Source: Bacteroidales bacterium (GTDB lineage Bacteria; Bacteroidota; Bacteroidia; Bacteroidales; GCA-2748055). From it: a DNA stretch of 6,428 nt. This document shows, piece after piece, positions 1 through 6,018 of the stretch; position 1 is the first letter of the stretch; each line of letters begins with the position of its first letter. The notes under the pieces are model-generated. The model saw only the letters and a list, made by a program, of their open reading frames with translations. It searched no databases and had not been told where the DNA came from. The position numbers and the translations under genes are program-made. The DNA lies in NCBI GenBank assembly GCA_029934875.1, contig JAOZLK010000271.1, positions 1 through 6,428 on the forward strand, written 5' to 3'.

Positions 1-1
1 A

Positions 2-55
2 TGGACAGGTTTATTTTTAAAAAATAAACTGGATAAGTATAAAATAACAGTATGA
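2..55 (+). CDS. 3' end of a possible upstream gene (partial)
   Basis: Frame 2 is open from the window edge to a TGA at 53-55 and would encode a C-terminal tail WTGLFLKNKLDKYKITV. The TGA overlaps the ATG of the next gene in an ATGA arrangement (52-55), the usual sign of translational coupling inside an operon. A short hydrophobic start followed by a lysine-rich tail would suit the end of a membrane protein, but 17 codons are too few to name a family. Frames 1 and 3 also stop within the first 27 bases, so this reading rests mainly on the ATGA overlap. Confidence 0.35.
   Translation, partial: WTGLFLKNKLDKYKITV
9..29. repeat. AT-rich near-perfect palindrome upstream of the oxidoreductase
   Basis: GTTTATTTTT at 9-18 is matched by its exact reverse complement AAAAATAAAC at 20-29, with one A at the centre (19). 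It lies 23 bp before the ATG at 52. It could be an operator-like site, or simply low-complexity sequence inside the end of the upstream reading frame. A one-base loop makes a simple RNA terminator unlikely unless several base pairs stay open. Confidence 0.4.
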
Positions 56-1605
56 ATAGAAGGGATCTGTTGAAAGGAATGGCCACAGTGCCAGTTCTGG
101 GAGCCATGGCATATGGCACATGGAGGAAGCGCAGGGTGGACCATATTAAAAGTCATAAGTTAGCCAGAGAGCTTAATATGAGCAGCGAAAGTCTGGAATT
201 CAGCCGCTACAAGCATGACGGAGATGCCATAAAAATAGGAATTATTGGTTATGGCATCAGGGGGACCCAGTTGATGAAGGGAGCCGGATTTGTTCAGCCT
301 GAAACCATCCAGCAATGGAAAGATGATGCTGCCAAAGATTCAAGGAATAAAAGATATGAAGATTTCCTGCAACAGGATGATCTGAATGTAAAGATAAGGG
401 GTGTATGTGATCTTTTCGATGTGCATACTGATCGGGCAATGGCAGCAGCAGGAAACATTGGCCGGGAAGGAAGTGGAGGCACCATTGACGGATCTGTAAA
501 AAGGTACAAAACTTACCACGATATGCTCGCATCCAAAGATATTGATGCAGTAATCATCGCCACTCCGGATCACTGGCATGCGAGAATGGTTATGGATGCA
601 GCTCGTGCCGGCAAACATGTATACTCTGAAAAAGGATTCACCAGGACCCTGCAGGAAGTTTATGATGTCAGGGATGAAGTCAAAAAAAGCGGAATAATCT
701 ACCAGCTCGGCCATCAGGGAAGGCAAACCGAAAGCTATATTAAAGCCAGGGAGGCCGTTGACAAGAATCTCCTGGGCAAAATAAACCTTGTGGAGGTTTG
801 CACAAACAGGAATTCACCAAATGGCGCCTGGGTATACGACATTCATCCCGACGCCAATGAACAAACGGTTGACTGGGCTACATTTGAGGAGCCCTGTGAA
901 ACAAAACATCCCTGGAGCCCTGAGCGCTTCTTCCGTTGGAGATGTTGGTGGGATTATGGTACAGGGCTATCAGGTGACCTGCTTACCCATGAATATGATG
1001 CGGTCAACCAAATTTTGGCCATGGGTATTCCGGAAACTGCCATTGCATCAGGAGGCGTTTATTACTATAATACAAAGCAATTTTTTGTTAATGAAGTCAG
1101 GGAAGTACCCGATGTGTGGAACACAGTTCTTGAATATCCCCACCTGGATTTCACACTTATGTACAGTGCCTCTCTGGCCAATAACCATGACAGGGGTAAG
1201 ACTATAATGGGTCACGATGCCTCAATGGAAATGGGCAATAGCCTGAGTATTTATGCCTGTCGGGAGAGTACCAGGTATAAGGAGAAAATTCAGAGCGGAC
1301 TCATTGATCCCAATGTTCCCATCTATACATACATACCCGGGCGCAAAAATGTGGATTCAGTGACCACAGCCACAGAGCAGTACTTTGCAAGCAGGGGACT
1401 CCTCTATACCTACAGGAATGGCCGTAGGGTCGACACCACACACTTGCACATAGCCGAGTGGATCGAGTCGATCAGGGAAAATAAGCAGCCCAGTTGCAAT
1501 ATCGACCAGGCCTTTGAAGAGGGCATTACAGCTGCGATGGCCACCATTGCCACCCGGGAGAAAAGGACAGTAAGCTGGGATAAAGACAAACAAACAGTCA
1601 TATAG
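52..1605 (+). CDS. Tat-signal Gfo/Idh/MocA family oxidoreductase
   Basis: This is a predicted NAD(P)-dependent oxidoreductase of the Gfo/Idh/MocA family, probably acting on a sugar or sugar derivative outside the cytoplasm. The N-terminus carries a twin-arginine motif (RRDLLKG, residues 3-9) and a short hydrophobic stretch (about 10-24). A basic RKRR follows, with no obvious AxA cleavage site, so it may stay as a signal anchor. The Rossmann glycine motif is GYGIRG (66-71). The family block ATPDHWHA lies at 170-177, followed by AGKHVYSEK at 186-194. The usual Pro after Glu-Lys is Gly195 here. GDLLTHEYD (308-316) marks the C-terminal substrate domain. At 517 residues it is longer than classic members (about 330-400); part of the excess is an insert of roughly 45 residues after the glycine motif. 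The start is supported by the Tat motif and the ATGA overlap with the preceding frame. The substrate cannot be read from sequence. Confidence 0.95.
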   Translation: MNRRDLLKGMATVPVLGAMAYGTWRKRRVDHIKSHKLARELNMSSESLEFSRYKHDGDAIKIGIIGYGIRGTQLMKGAGFVQPETIQQWKDDAAKDSRNKRYEDFLQQDDLNVKIRGVCDLFDVHTDRAMAAAGNIGREGSGGTIDGSVKRYKTYHDMLASKDIDAVIIATPDHWHARMVMDAARAGKHVYSEKGFTRTLQEVYDVRDEVKKSGIIYQLGHQGRQTESYIKAREAVDKNLLGKINLVEVCTNRNSPNGAWVYDIHPDANEQTVDWATFEEPCETKHPWSPERFFRWRCWWDYGTGLSGDLLTHEYDAVNQILAMGIPETAIASGGVYYYNTKQFFVNEVREVPDVWNTVLEYPHLDFTLMYSASLANNHDRGKTIMGHDASMEMGNSLSIYACRESTRYKEKIQSGLIDPNVPIYTYIPGRKNVDSVTTATEQYFASRGLLYTYRNGRRVDTTHLHIAEWIESIRENKQPSCNIDQAFEEGITAAMATIATREKRTVSWDKDKQTVI

Positions 1606-1692
1606 TACTTAGGGGATAGTTCTCAGTGCTCAGGATAGTACTAAGAACTGAGTACTAAGAACTGAGTACTGATTACTGCGTACTGATTTCAG
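1604..1692. repeat. 14-bp tandem repeat patch built on AGTACT
   Basis: Two perfect copies of AGTACTAAGAACTG lie head to tail at 1637-1650 and 1651-1664. A third copy with three mismatches follows at 1665-1678 and a more degenerate fourth at 1679-1692. Related pieces (AGTACTTAG, CAGTGCTCAG) occur upstream at 1604-1634. The patch fills the whole 67-bp gap between two convergent genes. Its right end is translated on the minus strand as the last residues (about EISTQ) and stop of the 1673-2461 gene. It is too short and lacks the spacers of a CRISPR array. I infer a dispersed intergenic repeat of the host genome. Confidence 0.8.
1618..1649. terminator. Imperfect hairpin between convergent genes, possible bidirectional terminator
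   Basis: AGTTCTCAGTGCT (1618-1630) pairs with AGTACTAAGAACT (1637-1649), giving a 13-position stem with one C/A mismatch and one G-U pair and a 6-base loop. It follows the stop at 1605 by 12 bp and lies downstream of the minus-strand stop at 1673. No clear U-run follows on either strand, so termination is inferred from position and structure only. The hairpin uses the first perfect copy of the 14-bp repeat as one arm. Confidence 0.35.
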
Positions 1693-2461
1693 GGTTGAGT
1701 TGCTGGAAGACTTCCCAATGTGCATAGATCTCCGAATAGATTTTGAGTTCGTTGCACCGGTAATCGCAAACCATCCTTTTGAACAGGTAGGCCATAAATG
1801 CAACCAGCGGATCCCCGTTCAGACCTGTTATATTGGATAAACTTTCAGTTGAGACAATTGCATCAAAGCGCTCATGAAGCTCCCTGTTTTTCTCATTCCA
1901 GAAAAGTTTTCGCCTGTTCTTCTCCCTTTTACTCATGTTGTAATAGAAAAATGAAACCGGCGATGTAAGCAAGAAACCGGCACTTTTTAGTGTTGCTACG
2001 TCCATGTCAAAGGGAATGTAATCGGGATCCTTCCTGGGGAGTCCGAGTGCTTCACCCAGGGTTTGAGGTGCCGGAGTATTAATGATAGCCTCAGAAAAGT
2101 CTTCATAGCTAGAGCCCCATGGGAATACCTTGGCCTCCTGAAGCGGATAGATAATTCTTTTTAAAATCACATATCTGTCCTCAGCGACTGCTGCTACCGG
2201 GATGAAAGTCTCCCGGTAGGCTATATTTCTGAAAAAAAGGGTGTCGTTCATATCCACTGCCAGGCTAAAAATCCCCAGGCTATCTGACACACCACCTTCA
2301 TGTGTATTCATATTTATCACATGTGTCGCCCCTATGGGAGTGTAAGATTCATCGTAAACAATGCATGTGAAATTAAAAGCAGAATCTGTATCCTGTGAGA
2401 ATAAAGATGCACTCATAAACGTCAGAAGTAAAGCGGTCAAGAGATGCTTCCGGGAATACAT
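1673..2461 (-). CDS. Secreted carboxypeptidase-like regulatory-domain protein, function unknown
   Basis: This 262-residue exported protein begins with a Sec-type signal peptide: basic MYSRKH, a hydrophobic core at about 7-20, and probable cleavage near SLFSQ-D (about 22-24). Residues about 30-100 resemble the small beta-sandwich carboxypeptidase regulatory-like fold common in Bacteroidota, with the typical pattern of a conserved start (FTCIVYDESYTPIGATHV), a GVSDSLGIFSL turn and a strand ending near the FIPV segment. No TonB-dependent receptor barrel follows. Instead there is a charged, helical C-terminal part (about 110-262) with a KREKNRRK cluster near 178-185 and three Cys (C33, C232, C236). 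Similar short proteins are widespread in Bacteroidota, and I know of no established role. It lies alone on its strand, and its last codons lie inside the 14-bp repeat patch, so the C-terminal tail may have been remodelled by the repeat. Confidence 0.85.
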   Translation of the reverse strand: MYSRKHLLTALLLTFMSASLFSQDTDSAFNFTCIVYDESYTPIGATHVINMNTHEGGVSDSLGIFSLAVDMNDTLFFRNIAYRETFIPVAAVAEDRYVILKRIIYPLQEAKVFPWGSSYEDFSEAIINTPAPQTLGEALGLPRKDPDYIPFDMDVATLKSAGFLLTSPVSFFYYNMSKREKNRRKLFWNEKNRELHERFDAIVSTESLSNITGLNGDPLVAFMAYLFKRMVCDYRCNELKIYSEIYAHWEVFQQLNPEISTQ

Positions 2462-2583
2462 AGATTAAATGTATCCAATTTTTGCCGAAAGAAAGTCTCT
2501 TTTAACAATCCTTAACCATGAACCAATTTTCCAATGAGGTGTTTACAGGTATAATCCTATTCATTGCAAAATCTAAGCATCAT

Positions 2584-3531
2584 ATGCATCATATAGTCTT
2601 TCTCGATTCCAAAACCATTGGAAAAGTTGACAACCTAAAACTACTCACAAAGCTGGGCGAACTGGAAGTTTTTGAAAGCACCACTGCCGATCAGGTTGTG
2701 GAGCGCTGCCAGGGAAAGGAAATTATTATCGTTAATAAGGTTCAGGTGACAGCTGATATCATGAAGCAACTTCCGGACCTGAGACTGATATGCGTTGCTG
2801 CTACAGGCATAAACAATGTGGATTTGAATTATGCTGATAAAAATGGTGTCCAGGTAAAGAATGTGGCTGGATATTCCACAGATTCTGTTGCTCAACTTAC
2901 CTTTACTATGCTTCTCTACCTGGTTAACAAGCCCTATTATTACGATAGCTATGTTAAGAGTGGGGCTTATTCAAGGAGTGATTCATTTACACATCATAAC
3001 GAACCTTTCTGGGAATTAAAGGGTAAGCGCATGGGTATTATAGGGCTAGGCACCATTGGAAGGCAGGTGGCCCGAATTGCAGAATCCTTTGGAATGGAAG
3101 TCGTTTTCTATTCAACCTCAGGAAGGAACAACCACGTTAGTTATAAACGATTCGAATTGGACGATTTGCTCAAGAGTTCAGACGTAGTTTCAATTCATGC
3201 TCCCCTGAATGAAAATACCAGGTACCTGATTACCTATGATAAGATTAAGCTCATGAGACCCTGCGCAATCCTTCTCAACCTTGGAAGAGGAGGAATTGTC
3301 GATGAGGCAGACTTGGCCAGGGCTTTGAATGACAATGTGATTGGGGCTGCCGGAATAGATGTTATGGAGCAAGAGCCAATAAATAGTGACAATCCCTTGC
3401 TAAAGCTTTATGACAAGGAGAAAATTCTAATTACACCTCATATGGCCTGGGCTTCGAAAGAATCACGCGAACTCCTGGTAGAGAAAATCTCAAGGAATAT
3501 TGCATTATTCCAGAAAGAGGCCGGATCCTAA
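2584..3531 (+). CDS. D-2-hydroxyacid dehydrogenase (glycerate dehydrogenase / hydroxypyruvate reductase type)
   Basis: This is a predicted cytosolic NAD(P)H-dependent enzyme interconverting a 2-keto acid and a D-2-hydroxy acid, most likely hydroxypyruvate and D-glycerate. I start it at 2584 (MHHIVFLDSKTIG), because family members begin with this strand. The in-frame ATG at 2518 adds 22 residues unlike the family. From 2584 the length is 315 residues, normal for the family. Landmarks are: substrate-side loop VAATGINNVD (about 71-80) and NVAGYSTDSVAQ (93-104); NAD-binding GLGTIG (154-159); catalytic Arg235 in NLGRGG; Glu254 in DVMEQEP; and His286 in ITPHMAWAS. The Trp-Ala-Ser after the catalytic His favours the glycerate dehydrogenase branch over lactate or phosphoglycerate dehydrogenases. 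Exact substrate is inference. Its stop overlaps the stop of the convergent isomerase gene. Confidence 0.93.
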   Translation: MHHIVFLDSKTIGKVDNLKLLTKLGELEVFESTTADQVVERCQGKEIIIVNKVQVTADIMKQLPDLRLICVAATGINNVDLNYADKNGVQVKNVAGYSTDSVAQLTFTMLLYLVNKPYYYDSYVKSGAYSRSDSFTHHNEPFWELKGKRMGIIGLGTIGRQVARIAESFGMEVVFYSTSGRNNHVSYKRFELDDLLKSSDVVSIHAPLNENTRYLITYDKIKLMRPCAILLNLGRGGIVDEADLARALNDNVIGAAGIDVMEQEPINSDNPLLKLYDKEKILITPHMAWASKESRELLVEKISRNIALFQKEAGS

Positions 3532-4460
3532 AGGCTTGAACCTGCTTTAATAAGCAGCTCTTTTGTAGCCATAATTCCCATATCCTCGCTCATGTTGCGA
3601 CCTTCGAATTCAATACCAATATATCCTCTGAAACCGGCATCTTTAACTATCTTCAGCAGCCTGGAGTAATCCTTCCCTGTCTCATTTCCATCAGAATCGA
3701 AGTCATTCGATTTGGCGCTCACTCCTTTAGCAAAAGGCATCAACTCTTTTGTTCCGAGGTAGGTATCGTACATTTCTCCATTTCCAACCCTGAAATTCCC
3801 AAAATCGGGAAGTGTCCCACAGTTCACCATACCCACTTTACGAATTACATTTGCCAGCCAGCTTCCCCTGGATGAGTATCCCCCATGATTCTCAACGATT
3901 ACATTGATTCCATAATCTGCAGCAAACTGACTCAGTTCCGTCAGGCTCTTCGCAGCAGCATAGGCTACATCTTCTGCGCTACCATTTCCGCCTGCATTTA
4001 CCCTGATGGAATGGCAACCAAGAATCTGGGCACACTCGACCCATTTATAATGGTTTTCCACTGCAAGTCTACGCTTTGCCATATCCTGCTCACCAAGGTT
4101 CCCCTCTCCATCAACCATGATCAATACATTTTTCACGCCTATATCCTCGGTACGTTGTAATAGTTTCCTTGCATAGTCCTTATCTGCAGATGGGAAAAAC
4201 TGGTTCACATACTCAACAGCATGGATATCAAACTGGTCCTTAGCATAGGCAGGGAAATCCAGGTTATCCAGTTCGCCTGCAAACAGTGTTTTATTCAAAC
4301 TCCATTCGGCCAGGGAAATCTTAAAAAACAAATCTTCTTCTCTAGCTCCATCCCGGTAGGATGAAGATATATTGGCTTCATTTCCCAGAACGATCTGTCC
4401 GGCCGAAACTGCTGCTGTGGCTAGGGCAGCAGTTTTAAAAAAACTTCTTCTTGATTGCAT
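3528..4460 (-). CDS. Tat-exported sugar phosphate isomerase/epimerase-like TIM-barrel protein
   Basis: This 310-residue member of the xylose isomerase-like TIM barrel superfamily (AP_endonuc_2) starts with a textbook twin-arginine signal (SRRSFFK, residues 3-9). A hydrophobic Ala-rich core follows (about 10-25), with no lipobox Cys, so it is predicted to be exported folded with its metal. Metal/active-site candidates are Glu190 and His192 in VIVENHGG, Asp219 in GTLPDFGNF, and Glu284 in YIGIEFEG. HGGYSSRG (192-199) and NCGTLPDFGNF (213-223) are subfamily hallmarks in Bacteroidota. The annotated name says sugar phosphate, but an exported member more likely handles a free or oxidised sugar. Exported members of this fold and of the Gfo/Idh/MocA family are often found together and have been linked to keto-sugar chemistry, so the oxidoreductase at 52-1605 may be a functional partner. 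That link is inference, since the two are not in one operon here. Confidence 0.92.
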   Translation of the reverse strand: MQSRRSFFKTAALATAAVSAGQIVLGNEANISSSYRDGAREEDLFFKISLAEWSLNKTLFAGELDNLDFPAYAKDQFDIHAVEYVNQFFPSADKDYARKLLQRTEDIGVKNVLIMVDGEGNLGEQDMAKRRLAVENHYKWVECAQILGCHSIRVNAGGNGSAEDVAYAAAKSLTELSQFAADYGINVIVENHGGYSSRGSWLANVIRKVGMVNCGTLPDFGNFRVGNGEMYDTYLGTKELMPFAKGVSAKSNDFDSDGNETGKDYSRLLKIVKDAGFRGYIGIEFEGRNMSEDMGIMATKELLIKAGSSL

Positions 4461-4522
4461 GTTTTTCTATTTGTTATATAATCTCAATATAGATAATATT
4501 CCTTAAACTTAGCCCATAACTA

Positions 4523-4554
4523 CTTGATTTGTATTAGATTATTTGCTAAATTTC
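4523..4554 (+). promoter_or_regulatory. Candidate Bacteroidota-type promoter for the sigma factor gene
   Basis: The Bacteroidota primary sigma factor prefers a TTTG-like -33 box and a TAnnTTTG -7 box about 19-21 bp apart. CTTG at 4523-4526 and TAAATTTC at 4547-4554 (one mismatch) are separated by 20 bp. Transcription would start near 4560 and leave a short leader to the ATG at 4578. The match is imperfect and the region is AT-rich, so chance is possible. If real, it excludes the alternative upstream start at 4524. Confidence 0.3.
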
Positions 4555-4577
4555 ACAAAACATACATCTTAGGCCCC

Positions 4578-5096
4578 ATGTACATCGCTTCAAAAAACGG
4601 GATCAAGGATCATTTTACGGGTGACCTTATTGGGATGCAGAAGCAGCTATATTATTATGCGCTTCGGCTTACCGATGACCGGGAGTATGCAAACGATCTG
4701 GTACAGGAAACCAGCTATAAGGCTTTAAAACACAAAAAACGTCTTCATAACCGCGAGCACATCAGGGCATGGCTTTACACCATCCTGAAAAACACTTATA
4801 TTAATTATCTGCGAAGCAGTCAGAGTAAAAACCTGGATTTTGATTCAGCAGAAGTAGACCTATTCTCAAACACAGGTAGCGAGGGCGGCTACCCTCCACC
4901 TGATATTCAACTCCAACGAAAAGAATTAAGGGAGCAAATTATGCAGCTTCCCTATACCTATGAAAAGCCCATCAATATGATGCTGTCGGGTTACTCCTAC
5001 AAGGAAATTGCCCAGCAGATGGATATTCCCATAGGCACAGTAAAAAGCAGAATTCATCTGGGCAAGAAACGGATATTAAAAAACTACAGCGCCTGA
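4578..5096 (+). CDS. Small ECF-type sigma-70 family RNA polymerase sigma factor
   Basis: This 172-residue protein is predicted to direct RNA polymerase to a specific promoter set. Region 2 spans about 20-80, with the core-binding and -10 recognition helices in DLVQETSYKALKHKKR (40-55) and RAWLYTILKNTYINYLR (63-79). A weakly conserved acidic/Gly-Pro linker follows (about 85-112). Region 4 spans about 115-168, with the helix-turn-helix YSYKEIAQQMDIPIGTVKSR (139-158). I choose the ATG at 4578. The 18 residues added by the ATG at 4524 are unlike a sigma N-terminus and cover a candidate promoter. There is no anti-sigma factor, TonB receptor or membrane gene beside it, so control is not the usual FecI/FecR arrangement. 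The next genes on both sides are on the opposite strand. Which genes it controls cannot be seen here. Confidence 0.92.
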   Translation: MYIASKNGIKDHFTGDLIGMQKQLYYYALRLTDDREYANDLVQETSYKALKHKKRLHNREHIRAWLYTILKNTYINYLRSSQSKNLDFDSAEVDLFSNTGSEGGYPPPDIQLQRKELREQIMQLPYTYEKPINMMLSGYSYKEIAQQMDIPIGTVKSRIHLGKKRILKNYSA

Positions 5097-5675
5097 TCAG
5101 ACCAAATCACAGGCTTCACCCGGCATCCAGTGTGCTTCCTTCCCATCCCACTTGACATTACAACCTATGGGATTTGTAAGTGCTGAAGGAACTTCGTTTC
5201 CGGAAACAAGGGCTTCAAGTGTGATATCCAGGTCATTAACAGTTACTGCCAAGGCGCTACGGGGTTGATCCACAGCCCTGCCGGTATATACCAGTTCCCT
5301 ATCGCCGTTGAAAATATAAAAGTGGGGAGTTCTGAGGGCCCCATAGGCAAGAGCAATCTCCTGACTTTCATCGTGCAGGTATATCCATGGGAACTTGTGT
5401 TCTTCCATTCTTTGTACCATATGTGGGAAATCATCTGATTCGTAGGTATTTGCACTATTAGAATTGATCCCGATAAATTTCACTCCTTTCTTTTCAAATC
5501 TCTCCGCACTTTTCCGAGTAAGCTCGTCGGATCCAATTACGTAAGGACAGTGATTACAGGTAAAGGAAATTACCAGGAACTCTTCATTAAAATCGCTGAG
5601 GGAATATCTGTTCCCATCTGTTGCAGGCAGATTAAATTCGGGAGCTTTTGCTCCTATCTCTAAAGTAAATGGCAT
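5097..5675 (-). CDS. Redoxin / thioredoxin-fold protein with CNHC motif
   Basis: This 192-residue cytosolic thioredoxin-fold protein of the AhpC/TSA-redoxin superfamily belongs to the peroxiredoxin-like group that carries a CxxC. The N-terminal [14 protein letters not shown] (8-21) is the usual redoxin entry strand. The active site is FTCNHCPYV, with Cys40 and Cys43. GINSNS (69-74) and the cis-Pro loop RTPHFYIF (115-122, Pro117) complete the fold. The C-terminal NPIGCNVKW contains Cys172, and Cys189 lies four residues from the end; either could be a resolving Cys. There is no signal peptide. Members are presumed thiol-disulfide oxidoreductases or peroxidases, and a specific substrate is not known to me. 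Its TGA directly abuts the stop of the convergent sigma factor. A degraded relative lies on the opposite strand 71 bp upstream of its start. Confidence 0.93.
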   Translation of the reverse strand: MPFTLEIGAKAPEFNLPATDGNRYSLSDFNEEFLVISFTCNHCPYVIGSDELTRKSAERFEKKGVKFIGINSNSANTYESDDFPHMVQRMEEHKFPWIYLHDESQEIALAYGALRTPHFYIFNGDRELVYTGRAVDQPRSALAVTVNDLDITLEALVSGNEVPSALTNPIGCNVKWDGKEAHWMPGEACDLV

Positions 5676-5746
5676 AACTAAGTCTAAAGTTAATGTATAT
5701 GTAAAATCTGGTATTTATTATACAATTGAAGTGGGAAAATGTTTAG

Positions 5747-5919
5747 GAATATGCTCAGTTAGATATTAAATACGCTGATCAGGGATTCCCCGTGCTTGCG
5801 ATTAATCCAAATGATGAAGAGCTTTCCCCTGAAGATTCAATGGAAAAAATGAATCCGGGGAAGCCGTGAATCCCAACACTACCAAGGCCATAGGCTGCAC
5901 AATTAAGGCGAAAGATTAG
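5747..5919 (+). pseudogene. Relic of a second redoxin/thioredoxin-family gene
   Basis: Two family blocks are readable in different frames. Frame 2 from 5747 reads EYAQLDIKYADQGFPVLAIN, then PNDEELSPEDSMEKM to about 5850. This matches the segment after the CxxC helix in redoxin-family proteins, whose typical form is a KYA..G.PV.AINPND strand followed by P.DS...M. Frame 1 from about 5851 reads ESGEAVNPNTTKAIGC and then TIKAKD, followed by TAG at 5917-5919, which resembles the C-terminal end of the same family (compare NPIGCNVKW in the intact gene at 5097-5675). The N-terminus with the CxxC is missing: a TAG at 5744 lies just before the first block. I estimate that roughly 75-85 residues are deleted between the blocks, with a frameshift at the junction. 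The intact neighbour has [16 protein letters not shown] at the first block, so the relic is a diverged relative, not a recent copy. It fills much of the 343-bp gap before MarC. Confidence 0.75.
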
Positions 5920-6018
5920 ACCTGAATTTGTATTATATAACAGGTAAAAGAATATACCATTTGCATAAGAGTTCAAAGTAAAAAAACCATCTTTGCAGGC
6001 AAATTTGAGCCCTTGGAT
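5920..6018 (+). other. Leader region upstream of the MarC-family gene, no gene seen
   Basis: This AT-rich stretch follows the redoxin relic. The MarC frame is open from 5941 (after a TAA at 5938-5940), but the first ATG is at 6019. Several TTTG words occur (5927-5930, 5960-5963, 5992-5995), but none forms a correctly spaced -33/-7 pair, so no promoter is called. Confidence 0.5.

Noticed and set aside
340..726. Long minus-strand open frame inside the oxidoreductase
   Set aside because: It is antisense to strong Gfo/Idh/MocA motifs and its translation has no family features.
788..1207. 139-codon plus-strand open frame overlapping the oxidoreductase in another frame
   Set aside because: The oxidoreductase frame carries the conserved GDLLTHEYD block here, and the alternative translation is featureless.
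1604..1692. CRISPR array
   Set aside because: The units are 14 bp, directly abutting, and degenerate, with no unique spacers and no cas genes.
2550..2555. TATAAT as an E. coli-like -10 box for the dehydrogenase
   Set aside because: No matching -35 box lies at proper spacing, and Bacteroidota promoters use TAnnTTTG. A chance match in AT-rich DNA is likely.
2518..2583. Upstream ATG giving the dehydrogenase 22 extra residues
   Set aside because: The extension does not resemble the family, whose members start at the strand encoded from 2584. The stretch is better explained as a divergent promoter/leader region.
3528..4460. Endonuclease IV DNA repair function for the TIM barrel
   Set aside because: The superfamily name includes AP endonucleases, but the Tat export signal and the HGGYSSRG and GTLPDFGNF blocks place it with the sugar isomerase-like members.
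4504..4511. Minus-strand TAAGTTTA as a -7 box for the isomerase, with similar TAnnTTTA words at 2466-2473 and 5685-5692 before the other minus-strand genes
   Set aside because: Each lacks the final G of the consensus and has no TTTG-like -33 box 19-21 bp upstream. I note the recurrence but do not call promoters.
4524..4577. Upstream ATG giving the sigma factor 18 extra residues
   Set aside because: The extension is unlike ECF sigma N-termini and covers a candidate promoter.
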